64,000 nt of DNA from Rhypophila decipiens (GCA_033297075.1 MU858104.1:124001-188000), one strand, 5' to 3'. Shown: positions 1 to 11,452, numbered from the stretch's first letter. Numbers and translations: made by a program. The notes: generated from the letters alone by a model not told the origin.

Positions 1-372
1 GGGTCATGGTACCTGAGCACGGTATACGCCGAGGATGTGGCCGGGGATATGGACCGGGCCAGGGAATGTCGGAGGGCCTTCTTTCTGAGCCCGCCCGATG
101 GAGACTGGGTGCAGTTTGCCCTCAAGATGGAGGAACGGTTGCGGGCAAGGGGGCTTGCCGAAGAGGCGGATGAGGTCCGGGATAAGAGACAGGAGGTGCA
201 GCTACCCAGCAAGATTGTCGAGATACTGGACCGGGAGGAACGGGAGGCGAGCGTTGATAGTCAGGGACGAGCTGGAAGTGTAGGCTCTGGTGGTGGAAGG
301 GCGGGTGCCACTTTAAGTCCGGGGGGGCCGGGGAGTGGGATGCACTTGGATGAGGAGGAGGAGGAGGATTGA
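1..372 (+). CDS. 3' end of a helical (possibly TPR-like) protein, product unknown
   Basis: Frame 1 is open from the first base to a TGA at 370-372, giving the last 123 residues of a protein whose start lies left of the window. The readable part starts GSWYLSTVYAED and is rich in Arg, Glu and Ala helices (for example RARECRRAFF and KMEERLRARG). This looks like paired TPR-type helices, but the repeat consensus is too weak to assign. It is followed by a Gly/Ser-rich linker and a C-terminal acidic run of Glu ending in Asp. High GC and strong helix periodicity support real coding. I do not recognise the family, and the rest of the gene is needed to name it. Confidence 0.5.
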   Translation, partial: GSWYLSTVYAEDVAGDMDRARECRRAFFLSPPDGDWVQFALKMEERLRARGLAEEADEVRDKRQEVQLPSKIVEILDREEREASVDSQGRAGSVGSGGGRAGATLSPGGPGSGMHLDEEEEED

Positions 373-537
373 TGATTGAAATACTCGAACTGCCCTGCGG
401 ATGATCAGTAGTGTCGTGAATTTGGATAGTCTTTGCTCGAATAGTGTTCTTTTTGCTGTTATGGCTTGCAGTATGTACTGGTTCTTTCCATGTGTATTCC
501 CCACTTATGTACATGTAAACAAATAATATACAGTATT

Positions 538-755
538 CCACGGTAAATGGTGAACCTGCTGTACCTGGTTAGGGCCCTTGCTGGCGACTTAAAAGGCCTT
601 GACTTGTTATCAAATAGGCCTTTTATTAGTCAAATTAATGCGCCGCTTCGATAATAAAACGGCCGGGGTCGATTAGCCACGTATACTGACAGGCCTTAGC
701 AACCTTGTTCAGCCAGGTATACCAACTTGACTATTTACTGTGGAATGCTGTCTTG
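538..755 (+). repeat. Dispersed repeat, copy A
   Basis: The core at 686-751 (GACAGGCCTTAGCAACC onward to GTGGAATGCTGT) matches 32815-32885 on the other strand with few differences. The flank at 565-620 (GGGCCCTTGCTGG followed by an AAAAGG run) matches the region beyond 32940. A weaker third copy in the same orientation lies at 3606-3850. No coding function is visible. It is probably the relic of a transposable element. The rest of 373-941 shows nothing else. Confidence 0.6.
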
Positions 756-941
756 GGAGCTTTACAATGAAGATGTCACATTGACGAACTCGGAACAGCT
801 GGAAGTTAAAGCCTTGGCATTTCTCTTATGAGTCTAGATCGCTGAACCGCAAACAAGTATGAACAAGAAAATTGCTTTTTGTCTTGAATTTTTTTTAAAA
901 ACGCCCCATTACCCAATTTATCAAATCAACTCCCGCCAACA

Positions 942-1680
942 TCAGCACGACTTCCATTGCAACGCCATCCTGACCGTTAACTCCGAGCTGACTTGGTCGA
1001 CCTATAAGATTATGTCAGTACATCTGGCTGTTGATCCCCGAGTTTTTGCAACCAGGACAAAGAACGTACCGCAATCAGAGCCCGCTTCTCCGGAGGCGAA
1101 ATCCAACATTGTGTGTTCAAGTTCATGATGGCCGTGCTGCCGCCGCATCCAGACCATACCAGAGCATCTGTGTCGGACGAGAGCTGGAATGGCCCTTGAC
1201 CCCCTGCCAGGGTAAGGTCGTAGCTGGCTTGACCTTTTTGACCGGTGAAGTCGACAGTATTCAGGCAGTGGCCCTGGACACCTGATGGGATGATGGCGTA
1301 GCCTCGCATGTCGGCGCTTAGTGTGGTGAATCTGAACAAAGACAGAAAGGTCAGCATCACTTGCTTAGCTTGTGAGGACAGGGACGGGAGAGGACATACT
1401 GGAAGCCTTCGTCATATTGCAAGTTCAAGGTCAGCTTGCAGTTCTTCCGCCAATCGGAAGCTTCCGTGTTCGGGCCGCTCTTGACGACATATTCGGATAG
1501 CCTGATGTCAAAGATGGTGTTGGACGCATCCGTTTTGACCTTGGCGCTCCCGTAAGGACAGCCGGAGCCCAAGACCGAAGCACCAACAACCTTGAGGTTT
1601 TTGGGTGCTCGGGGTGCCAGCTGCGGCGCGGCGAGCACCAGGGGAGTGCAAAGAAGGATGGAGGAGATGGTGAATTTCAT
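942..1680 (-). CDS. Small secreted DUF4360 protein
   Basis: Three exons on the minus strand (1680-1400, 1331-1070, 1001-942) give 200 residues. Introns begin GTATGT and GTACGT and end TTCAG and TATAG. The protein opens with a signal peptide (MKFTISSILLCTPLVLAAPQ). It carries the DUF4360 (PF14273) pattern: GSGCPYGSAKV near the start, then a conserved core with RKNCKLTLNL, DMRGYAIIPSGV, WSGCGGS and LNTQCWI, ending ALQWKSC. Length is normal for the family. These are secreted fungal proteins of unknown biochemical role, often surface-associated. The third exon, too small to stand out as an ORF, restores the conserved C-terminal Cys, which supports the splice model. A TATA box lies 105 bp upstream. 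Family assignment is firm; function is unknown. Confidence 0.85.
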
Positions 1681-1784
1681 TTTGAAGTCTGGTTGATGGA
1701 AATGCTGCGTGTGAGTGATGTGATGAGATGGGGAATGAGGAATGAGGAGTTGATAGAGAGCGAGTAATAGGCCTGGCTAGGGGA

Positions 1785-1791
1785 TTATATA
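1785..1791 (-). promoter_or_regulatory. TATA box of the DUF4360 gene
   Basis: TATATAA on the minus strand, 105 bp before the ATG at 1680, in a short AT-rich patch. Confidence 0.5.
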
Positions 1792-4700
1792 CTTGAGTTT
1801 CGAATAGTTCATACCAGACTTTTTTTTGACGCTATTCAAGAGGGTCGTATTGTGTAGTGGCAAGTACTTGTAAGGTTATTAGCAATTAATGGCGGACCTT
1901 CGGCGCCGAGGATGTGACAGGTTGAAGTTTGGTATGGCCCACTAGCGAATGTGCAATTGCAACACTCCATCGTCCCGATGATCCAGCCAACCCCCGGATG
2001 CGCCCAGTGGCGACGAGAGCGGTGCCATGGTGAACGGTGTTCTGGGCCCCATTCGGCCTCCGTCTCAGCTCCTTGTTTTTTTGCCGGTCGCTGAATCAAA
2101 AGTCCCTAGCTTGGGCATGTAGACAGTAGCCGTAGTCGGCAGCTTGCGCAAAGAGATATGCCGTTGCGTTGGTTGACTTAAGAAACTACCCAATGTCAGG
2201 ATACGGCAAAGCACAGTGGTTGCCGGTAGCTAATATCTTTTAAACCCGGAACTTATTCTGCATTTGAGCACAAACTCGGTACCTGGTAGCGATTAGTTAC
2301 ACGTCCAAAGCCTATCGCGTGGCAAGATATATATTGATATTGGGGTACAAGGTCGCCGTTCTATTAATACACACAATGTATATTGTCCCTCCCCACCGTT
2401 TTTAATTAACCGCAACTTTCAGAACAAGTACCCTACCTTTATTAGAAACAGAAATTAAAAACACGTCAAGTCAAGCTTGTCGTTCCTTAATCTCTTAATC
2501 TCAATGGTACCATAGCACAACGACAAGAAAAAGCCCTTACTTTGACAAACCAACATGACGATGAGGTTAGGGGCCAGACCAGTCTCGACCCGCTTTCCAA
2601 GACGTTTTCGTTTCTCGGAAATTCGCGAGTTGGCTCCGTTGGCTTGATATATGGTCCAAGAAATGGAAGACGAACCAAACAAAGTTGGCCAGTCCGTCGT
2701 CCATCGTGGTACCAGACAGCTTTGGTGCACCACATGCAAGAAATTTCGACCCCTTGGGTAGGCGGGTACAGGGACTCGCTTTGCCCATACTCAAGTGGTG
2801 CGAGATCAAGTAGAAAGAAACCGGATGAATAAGAGTAGACAACTCTCTTGGTTTGCTTCGCTTTCGGACATGACTGCTGTAAACCGCCGGCGTACGTGAA
2901 GCTTCTCTGTTGGTCTCCAGGAGAATCGCAAGTTTGCAAAACCCAGCCTTTAGATCTCAACGCATGACACACCTTAACCTGACAACATAAACCGGAAATG
3001 AATGAGCAATCGAACGTCGGTCATGTTCTGAGGCGAAAAAGGTCCGAATTCGGATTCTTAGATCCAGTTCGCCCCTGAAACTCTGAACACGCATCTGCAG
3101 CGTCAAAACCCCAACCTCTTCACGATCTACGAACGGCTGCGAGTCGACGAAGAGGCGAGGAGATGATCACAGCAATTAGCCTGTCACTAGAAAGTGCGAC
3201 TACATGATTTTCCAGCACTGCAACTGCCTCTTGCTACCCTGGCATCGATCCATCCCATCACCCGATACCAATGGGGCGGCATTGCAATGGTACGCCGTTT
3301 TGTCCCTCCGTGCAGTTCATTCCGAATCCGTCACTCTGGACCTGAGGTTCCATGGCATTAGACAAGTGGCGACTAGGCCTGCCATCACAAAAGAAATGCA
3401 AGACAAACATATGGCCCACAGGAGAAAATTCACGACCATTCAACTTGTGAAGGGTCAGATAGCTAAGGTAAATAACTGGTTCCCGACAAGACTCCATGAC
3501 TTTCGTGTAAACATGCAGGAACTCTTAACTTTGAAGAAAAGACATTGGTAGAGCAGTTTGAGGTAGAAAGATTCCTATTATTAGCCACTGAGTTACTACA
3601 GGGACCCACGGTAGATGGTCAACCGTCAACCTGCACTACTACTTCATTAACCAAACGCCCTGCTCGCGAATTTAAACGGCCGTGATAGATTGTAAATGGG
3701 ACCTTAATAAGCCGATTAGCATTCTTGTTCACAATCGTGAACATGCATCATGAAAAGAGTTACAGGGCCAGCAGCAATAAGTTCGTTGAAACAGGTAGTC
3801 AGGTATACCGTCTTGAGGAACTATGATTTACCATAGAATGATGTGATAGGGCCAAGGTTTTCCACTTTCATTCGCCCTTTGGAATTACATGTTTGCTTCG
3901 GAGGAGGAAGCTGCGGTACGCTCCCAAGTGGCGGAATGCTTGTATCATAGACTGCGGTGGTCATTGATGTCTGCCTCCATCGACGACTGACACTAGGATA
4001 AATCTTTCCAAACTCAGGCTGTCCAAGTCTCTGGGAGAGGTCTTTCGCCTTTCTTTATCGACCCAAACCTTATTATTATCTCTGAGAACTCAAATCACTT
4101 GCGATGACAAGTTGACGAAATCACGGTCGGTGAAGGACATGGAGTTGGTCTTGGTCCAGGATCGTGACGGCGCAGTCAACCTCCCCATACAGAAACTTGA
4201 ATATTGTTGAAAAGACCCAAGTTCTCCAGCGGTTGTGCCTCCCGCATGCAACCGCGGGGATCCGGGACGTTATCTTCTTCTGGTGCATATAAGTAAGAAG
4301 CCTGCGGCTTCTGAAGAGGAAATGTCCGGGTTAATGAAGGTGTCAGGCTCCGAGTCCCATTCAGCTGTCCAAGAGAGCGATCCTTGAGAGCCTTAGCAAA
4401 ATTTCCGGCCATTGACGGGACGGGAAGGGCAGGCTTTGTCTCGGCGGCTGCTCCGTACAGGTCGTAGGAAACCTGGAACCTGCCGACGGCCGGGTGGAGT
4501 TCCGGATGCGGGAAGGTGGACCCCCGGTTCGGGCCCGGGTGGGTCCAGTTGACGACCGGCCCGCAGGGCTCAAGACTTGGGGTCGTCGGGTCGGGTGCAA
4601 GCGTTGACTTTGTTGCGGAAATTGTTGCCGATGGAAAGCGCATATCTCCTGGAATTGCCTGCATGAGTCACCCTCCAATTTTGGAGGCTGTGTCTGCAGT

Positions 4701-4840
4701 CTTAATCTTTCCCGGCCTCAAAGCCCCAACAGTCAATTGTGTCATACGAGAACGTGACACCCGAGGGTCAGTCTATCATCCGAGCGGCCTAACTTCTTGG
4801 CGCTAGTTGACAAGTGCGGGGGCCTGAATCACCATAAAGA
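1792..4840. other. Gene-free stretch
   Basis: About 3 kb with only short overlapping frames on both strands and no recognisable domain, tRNA or splice-supported gene. It contains the weak repeat copy C (3606-3850). The right part is probably the promoter and leader of the bZIP gene. Confidence 0.5.
3606..3850 (+). repeat. Dispersed repeat, degenerate copy C
   Basis: CACGGTAGATGGTCAACC at the left and CAGGTATACCGTCTTGAGG plus ACCATAGAATG at the right parallel the blocks at 538-755 in the same order and spacing, with many substitutions and a short insertion. Identity is too low to be certain by eye. Confidence 0.4.
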
Positions 4841-4930
4841 ATGCCCATCTTTCCCCAATCCTTCGCCACCTCTCTTACCTCTTCATTCCCTGAGGCATCA
4901 GGAGCATCGCCAAACTTCAAGAGGGACTGA
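4841..4930 (+). promoter_or_regulatory. Upstream ORF 1 in the bZIP leader
   Basis: ATG at 4841 opens a 29-codon frame (starts MPIFPQSF) that ends at a TGA at 4928-4930. It contains no GT dinucleotide, so it cannot be a first exon spliced from inside itself. It lies ahead of and out of frame with the bZIP coding region. Confidence 0.4.
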
Positions 4931-4987
4931 ACCTCTTCTAGCGCGTCACAACCACCGAGTTGTAAATCGTCTTCCGGCCTCTTATAA

Positions 4988-5971
4988 AGAGGCCGTCACA
5001 CTCTGCAAGAATGGGAGCGGCAGCAGCATCAGCAGCGTCGTGCGCCCGACAGGGCCCAGCTTTCGCCCTCTAGTTCTTGTATTAGTACAAGTCACCCCTT
5101 CAACCCCCATTCATCATGGCCCGACGGCCAAGATGAGGGACTCAGTTACTTGGGGCTACAAGAACTTTCGTCTTCTTCCTGTTTGTTGTTACCTTCTTTT
5201 GACATTTCTTCCATCGTTCCTCAACTCGGCTTTGCCGGATTCACACCTGGCACCTCTTGCCCTGACGACCTTACGGCTGCAACCTGCTCAACTGCTCTCC
5301 CGGATATATTACATGGACCTGTCCCCGACCTTGACTTCTCGACCTTGGACTTTTCTGCAGAGACTGACCTTGGCCTCTCGGATGATGCACTTGCCTGGCC
5401 TGAGTTGGGTCTACCAATGTTCGACACACAGACCAATTTCACCAGCTCAACTCTCAACAACCGTTCCTCACCTTCGTCCACCACTGCTGCCGGCCTGACC
5501 GATGCATCCTCAACGCCCACCTTCACCCTTCTCGACGATGGGTCTCTGGCATACAACGACGGCAACAGCCTGTTTCCATCCTTTCCTGATTCGTCCATGG
5601 TGAATCACGGCGCCGTATCCAAAGCTCCTCGCCTTGAGCCTACAACTACTGATCTTCACCCGGGCCTCTCTCTGCCACCCAAGCCTCCTTCAAAAGGAAC
5701 CAAACGCGGTCGCCCCACGGCAACAGAAGCCAGCGAGCGTGATGCCTCCCCTGCGGACGTGGAAATCGTCGTCAAGCGCCAACGCAACAACGTTGCTGCC
5801 AAGAAGTACCGGCAGAAGAAGATTGACCGCATCGAGGAGCTCGAGGCCGAGGTGGACGAGATTAAGAAAGAGAGGGACGATTTGAGGATCCAGCTTGCCA
5901 AGAGGGAGGCCGAGACGGCTGCGCTGAGGGAGATGTTGAACATAGCCACCAAGCAAAACGAGCGGCAGTAG
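4988..5971 (+). CDS. bZIP transcription factor (Zip1/GCN4-like zipper)
   Basis: The frame is open from just after a TAA at 4985-4987 to the TAG at 5969-5971. The C-terminal third holds a canonical bZIP. The basic region is KRQRNNVAAKKYRQKK, of the N-x-A-A-x-x-Y-R type. It runs straight into a zipper with EELEAEVDEIKKERDDL and further heptads. The N-terminal two-thirds is acidic and Ser/Thr/Pro-rich, with LPDILHGPVPDLDF and WPELGLPMFD, which resembles an activation domain. The protein should act in the nucleus as a DNA-binding dimer. The start is unresolved: no in-frame ATG exists between 4988 and the conserved body, although the peptide in that stretch looks coding. A short intron joining an ATG exon is likely; one weak option joins 5011-5039 to 5086. 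At least three short upstream ORFs precede it, as in GCN4/cpc-1-type leaders. The bZIP assignment is certain; the ortholog is not. Confidence 0.85.
   Translation, partial: RGRHTLQEWERQQHQQRRAPDRAQLSPSSSCISTSHPFNPHSSWPDGQDEGLSYLGLQELSSSSCLLLPSFDISSIVPQLGFAGFTPGTSCPDDLTAATCSTALPDILHGPVPDLDFSTLDFSAETDLGLSDDALAWPELGLPMFDTQTNFTSSTLNNRSSPSSTTAAGLTDASSTPTFTLLDDGSLAYNDGNSLFPSFPDSSMVNHGAVSKAPRLEPTTTDLHPGLSLPPKPPSKGTKRGRPTATEASERDASPADVEIVVKRQRNNVAAKKYRQKKIDRIEELEAEVDEIKKERDDLRIQLAKREAETAALREMLNIATKQNERQ
5011..5073 (+). promoter_or_regulatory. Upstream ORF 2 (or first-exon start) of the bZIP gene
   Basis: ATG at 5011 opens a 20-codon Ala-rich frame (MGAAAASAAS...) ending at TAG 5071-5073. It overlaps the open bZIP frame in another phase. 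A third 6-codon ATG frame lies at 5116-5136. These are either upstream ORFs or, if a 46-nt GTGCGC...TTAG intron (5040-5085) is used, the true start of the bZIP protein. Confidence 0.35.
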
Positions 5972-7397
5972 CAGTTGGTGGAGAGACTAGAGTAGTCGTT
6001 GCGACTCGTTGGATACTTGGGGGGTTTGATGGTTCGTTTGGAAGTGGTTTTGAATAGTTTAGAATTTTAGTTGTTAGTCAATGATATCTCGGTTATATGT
6101 GCTCAAGACTTGGACAGTGAGTGTAGACTCTCTTGCTTGATTCTCATACGATGTCGGCTCATGACTGTGATGTGCTTTATTCATGATGTGGCAGGTGAAT
6201 GCCATTGCGTTGTCATAATAGGGAGCGTTGGTGAGGTTGTCTTAATCATGGAAACAACAAGTGATTGAGTGAAGGGAAGAGCGGGAAAAGAAAAGTCTTT
6301 GCTTACCGTCTGAACTTGAATTGGCGACTGGATACAAAAGGTATCTAAGTTTCAACGAACCATTGGCTGCTCCTCGTACTAGAGGTCCTGGAAAGATGGT
6401 TCTGCATTATCGGAGATCAAGTCGGATACAATCACGGAGCTCAAGCTCAATGTGTAATCCAAAGAAAATAACATGTTTTATATTCGCGTTTTTTTATCAC
6501 CGTACTACTCACTCACTATGACGAGGTAGGCCACATTAGAAAAAGATGCAAAGATGCTACATACTCCTTCAAGCTTATTGCTCGGTGCTATGAACGAGAG
6601 TGATTCATTCTTGATCATACACTCTCAGGCTGGCCATGGGACAAGTTACCCATGCTCACTCGCCGAAATTAGAGACCATCGGACACTGCGTTACATCTGA
6701 TGTACCTGTCAAGTTTACTTGTTGATGCTGACACTAGATTCCAATCTTGTTGTCAATTACTTGTGACAATACCGCGACCTCCATGCTTGCTGGGAGTTGA
6801 AGGCAAGCCACTCGAAGCAACAAAACACCTTGGAGCAATGTCCATGTTCACCGAGATGCAAATGCTGGTAATAGCTATATCTCATATTTCTGAATCTCTA
6901 TCTCTCTCTCGCTCTTGGCTTTACATGAATGCAATGGATGGGCCACTATGGACCCTCCGGCGAGCCTCCCACTATAGCTCTAGGGTTCCGTGTCTTGTAC
7001 GAGATAAGTACAAAGTTCAACGTCGAGATGGAGCAAAACGTCAGCTTCACACATTCTACTGTTCAAGTTGTTGGCCGGATACATGTAGCCGGACAGGTTC
7101 CTGGTGGTGGCCGAGATGGTTGTATTGACCATGCACGAATCCAGAAAGGGCAAAGCGTGCTCGGGTGAACCAGAATGAACCAGAGTGAAATCATTTCTAG
7201 ATGCACGCCTGTTTCAAACTCTGCATATTTATAACAGCACACCCCATCACACAGCCACAATCGTCACAGAGCGCACACAGAAGACACGGTACGCGGTCAA
7301 AATGGGATTTATAAGTTACAGATGGTCTTGTCTTTGAAGGCGCTGATCACCTTCTTATCAGTGTTCATCTACAATACTGATATACTCACGTGCATGT
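5972..7397. other. Gene-free stretch
   Basis: Holds the 3' end of the bZIP gene and the 3' flank of the minus-strand pseudogene. Frames at 6700-7168 are open but show no family resemblance or splice support. Nothing else is seen. Confidence 0.5.
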
Positions 7398-10300
7398 CTA
7401 ATCCAGCCAATACTCATCCAGACCCTCGAGCTCGTCCAGGCCAATGTTGACAAAACTCTTCCACAGATCCACCTCCCTCAGCCACGGCTTGGTCTGCAGC
7501 GCAAAGGTGACGGCCATGCACCACTTTAGCAGATCCTCTTCTCCCTCGCCCATGACCAGCACCAGGTCGCCCCTGTGCACGACCCTGTCGTCCATCTCCG
7601 ACTTGCCGTGGGCCCACTTGTCGCCGGCCGCGAACTTGCCCTCCTGCCATGGCTTGGGTCTGTTGATGGGCGTCACAAAGCCCGTCCCACACCCCAGTCC
7701 CATGAGCTGCTCTCTCAGGAATCCCAGTCGCAGCATGGTGGTATTGTGCAGACTCCACTCGCTCATGGGCATGTCCTTGGGAATGAATTTCCACTCCCAG
7801 GCTCGTCCGACGGGGTCGATAAAAGACACATGCTGGCGCATTCCGAGCATCATCATGAGGGGGTAGTAATACGGGGCCGACCACAGTCTCAGGAGGGCGA
7901 AACGGGGCGGTTTGTCGGCCGAGAATTGTTTCGAGGTGGAGAACTTGCGAGCGGCGGCGCGCAGGTCCGGCCAGTCCTTGTACTGGATAAAATTGGGCGG
8001 CATTCCCTTGACGAAGGTGTTGACATTGCTGTAGGTGATGAACAGATCCAGCTTGCCCGGTCGTTGGGGTTCCGTATTGGCCACTGCGAAACCGGGCACC
8101 ACGTCGGGGTGGACTTGGAGTGCGGCCGGGCCGATGATGCCAGCCCGGTAGAGCTTGGCAATGGTCGGGCGGATGGCCATGTTCCAGTCCCAGGGGAAAG
8201 CGTCGATGAAGGTGTCGTCGCCCGGGTAGACCTTCTCCCACTCCTCCCAGAACTTCTTGGGTCGGTAGGCGCAGCTGGTCCGTGTGCGGATGTCGGGAAT
8301 CCGCGATGCACGGTAGCCTCTGTCAAAGATCTTGCTGTCCTTGAACTTTTCTCCCTCGGGCGTCTTGTTGAGGAACTCTTGGATTACCGAGGTCACGGCG
8401 AGGTTGGGAAAGAAGAGGCCCATTGTCATGAAGGCTTGCACAATGTCCTGCAGTATGTACCGGTGCGGCCAGGGACTGTTGACGTCTGGGTTGTAGTCGT
8501 CGTAGGTGAGCTTGAGCTTCATCCAGTCGAGGACCTGCATGCAGAACCATGCCCACTGATGCTGTTGCGGAAAGGGGGAACTGTGTTTCTGGAGCGAGAT
8601 GATGAGCTTTTGCGACTCTCGGTAGCGCTCTTGTGCGCCCGGTTCGAAGTCGCCAAGGTGGAAGGTGTCCTTGAAGATGTAGGCCCTGTCGCGCTCCATG
8701 ATCTCCTGCGATTTAAGCTTGAAGATCTTCTTGGTCGAGACTTTGAGCTTGACCGAGCTGAAGTCGAGTCTGTCGAGGAGCGCTTTTCGATCAGAGCCCA
8801 GGTTGGAGGCTTTGAAAAGGTTATGTTGCTGTTCCCAGATGGGCGGTGCCTTGAAGGGAAACTCGTCTTGTCCAGGCGTATAAGGCGCCTTTTCCTTCCC
8901 ACCAGTGTCCGAGTCATCTGACGAATCCTCGTCTTCAGAATCTGAAGAATCAAACATGTCCTCGTCATCGTCATCATCATCATCATAGTCTGAAGAATCC
9001 TCGGTGCCGTCCTTCAATGCTCTCGACCTCGGCTTCCCGTCTTTGAGCTGCTTGCGCTCGTCCGAGAGGTATCCTTCCGAGTCAAGCTCGCCCTCGAGGT
9101 AGAACTCGTCGTCCGAGTGGATTGACTCGTCGTCGGCAAGGATTCTATACTTGCGAAACGGTCCACCCCTCCGTATGATTGCCGGGCGCTGGCCGTCGCT
9201 TCTTCTCGCTGCCGGTTCTGGGTCCTTCCTAATGTCGTCAAGAAACGGGGCAGCTTCAGTGGCTCTGCGGTTGAGCACACTCAGGGGCATGGGAGTCGAC
9301 TCGAGCATCTGCACAGGGTTGCTGATCTCGACGAAGGGTATGTTCTCAGGCACGCCCTCCTTCATCTCTTCCTCAAACAAGATTGCGTCCTCGGCCGCGT
9401 CCGTATCGTTGTAGGAGGCATAGGGGCTCAGGTCTGGCGGGTTGTCCTCTTTGGCGGATCATCTTGCCGTTGTTGGTCCGGATCCAAAACTCGGCATCAG
9501 GCCCGGCCAACTCGTCGTACAGAGTCATCTCGCCCGGCTTGGCCTGGCGGACACGCTTAGTATCCGGCTCCCGGGTCAGCGTCTCCATGATGGGCCGCAT
9601 GTGCTTGAACTTGTCCCGGCAGCCCCTGACTCGATGGGCCTTGATGAGGAGGTCCCGGATGTTGTAGTACATGTCCATGAACTCTCGACCAGGGGAAAAG
9701 TCCCACAGGTAGATTTCATAGTAGCTCTTGAAGCCAAAATGCCAACTTCGCTCCTTCTCGGCGAGCTCGAAAAAGTCGCCATTAACCTCCATCCCAACAT
9801 CCCAGCCATCGTCCCTGCTGTGCTTCTGGCCTGTAGGTTCTATGCCTGGTCTGAATCGGCTATTGCCTGCTCTCGAGCGGACAAGCCAGCGATGGCACTC
9901 TTGGGGCGCCGTGACAGTGCGACCGTTCATGCCGTCACATACCAAAATGAAGAGCTCGCCAGGACGCATCAAGGCGTACTGGATAAAGCGGCGAGTGATG
10001 GGGTCATTGCGCTTCATATGTGCACAGACAAAGTTGCGCGACTCAAGACGCCTAACCAACTTCCGGGACACGCTTTTCATCTGATTGTACGTGGTGGACT
10101 TTTCCGCCGACAGGTCCATGAAGAAGGGAATGAAACCCATCTGGGTCAGCTCCTCGGTGAGGAAGTTCCCGCTCCAGCCCGTCTACTTGGAGGCGGGAAA
10201 GTACTGCCACATGGCCAGGACATTGAGGTCAAAGAACTCGTCCCAGTTGCGACAGAGAGCAATGGCGTCGTCAAAGGAGCAGTCCTTGGCCAGGATGGAA

Positions 10301-10797
10301 AAGTGCAGCCAGTCATCACGCGCCATCCTCCTCTGGCTGGCATAGTTCCAGATGCTGCGGCCGCAGACGGTCACCTTCATCTTCTTGTTCACCATCTCCG
10401 TGTCGTCGTCAACCTCTTGGGCCAGCTTTTCCGTCTCGCCAAGTTTATCCCGCGAGAGACGGCTGAGGAAAGACCGGAACAGGTAGCCATCATCGAGGTC
10501 GCCATAGCGTGCGTGATGGCGGATGTACTCGTGTATAGTCTGGTTCTTCTCCCTCTCTTCCTCTTCCTTTTCTTCCTCATCCTCGTAATCATCTGGTTCA
10601 TCGCCTCGGAAGTAGTCGGCACATGCATCACGGAGAGCTTGCAGGCTTGGCTTTTCAACCTGAAGACACAGGTCTCGCAGGTCCGAGTCGGAGATGGACG
10701 GATCGGCGAGGAACTCTTGAATGCTCTTGGCTCTTAAGGCGGCTGGCAGGAGCTTGGAGTGAGAGAACAGCTGGCGGTAGAAGAGTAGGAGCTTTAT
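7398..10797 (-). pseudogene. Decayed conserved hypothetical gene
   Basis: A long minus-strand coding region is broken three times. From the 5' side: coding-like sequence begins abruptly about 10797 (FYRQLFSHSKLL), next to AT-rich DNA with no proper start. An in-frame TAG at 10183-10185 interrupts continuous protein (...QYFPASK / TGWSGNF...). A one-base insertion near 9455, in CCAAAGAGG, shifts into the final 660-residue frame that ends at TAG 7398-7400. Two acidic, Ser-rich low-complexity tracts (EEEKEEEERE; SDYDDDDDDDEDMFDSSDSEDED) separate globular parts containing ERSWHFGFKSYYEIYLWDF and DAFPWDWNMAIRPTIAKLYR. I do not recognise a domain. The TAG is what a C-to-T change in CAG (CpA to TpA, the RIP signature) would give. 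Uncorrected sequencing error could explain the indel but not the lost start. Confidence 0.7.
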
Positions 10798-11180
10798 TAA
10801 AAGGGCCCCGCAAAAGCCTTGGATTGTTAAAAACATATAACTATTGAGTACACGGCCGAATTATAGAGAAATAGACCCAATAGTCAAATAATAACCCATT
10901 ATTAAGGACATCTAAGCGTTAAGCTATAGGTATAATAAGTATATATATCTATTAACGTTAGACATAAGTTATAAGTAGTTATATATTAATTTTTTATAGT
11001 TAAATTATTAACTGCTTTTTTATAACGTTACTATAAATATATTTTCTACAATTAATAGTTATTTTTATTTACTTTACTTTACCTAACTATAGCTTCTTTT
11101 TAACAATGAGTTATATATAATAATTAATCAGTTTAAAATCAAACTTAACTCAGTAATACTTTCTTATACTTAACCTGTTG
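10798..11180. repeat. AT-rich, TpA-dense RIP-like island
   Basis: About 380 bp dominated by TA steps and A/T runs (TATATATATCT, TTATATATTAATT), with almost no CpA, set sharply against GC-rich coding DNA on the left. This composition is what RIP leaves in old repeats. It replaces the expected 5' part of the pseudogene at 7398-10797. No transposon ends were identified. Confidence 0.6.
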
Positions 11181-11225
11181 ATCCATGGACAACGCATGAA
11201 CATGGGGGGTTATCACATCCAGGAA

Positions 11226-11249
11226 CAGGGTCGTGAAACCACGACCCTG
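11226..11249. other. Perfect hairpin
   Basis: CAGGGTCGTG, loop AAAC, CACGACCCTG: a perfect 10-bp stem with a 4-nt loop, in the 270-bp spacer between the RIP-like island and the next gene. It is about 200 bp past the stop codon of the minus-strand gene at 11453-12553, so it could mark its transcript end. Role unknown. Confidence 0.4.
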
Positions 11250-11452
11250 GACCCCCAAGTAAGCCACGCCCCCTTCATGTCTCAAGTCGAGATGCCCGGA
11301 TCCGTGAGAAGCTTCCTGCGATAGTTATAAGGGGAGCTCTCTGGCAGAGCCAGAGAGCGAGAGAGAAGGTAAGGACTAGTTTTATCACAAATGAATAGAA
11401 CTTGGGTCCCATTTGCACCAGTATACTGGTAACGGCTTACCAACATAACCAT

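Noticed and set aside
6700..7168. Overlapping plus-strand frames before the 7398 pseudogene
   Set aside because: One segment (GHYGPSGEPPTIALGFRVLYEI) looks faintly protein-like, but there are no flanking exons or recognisable domain.
9440..9470. Intron explaining the frame change in the 7398-10797 gene
   Set aside because: No GT-AG pair lies between the two frames at workable distance; a one-base insertion in an A run fits better.
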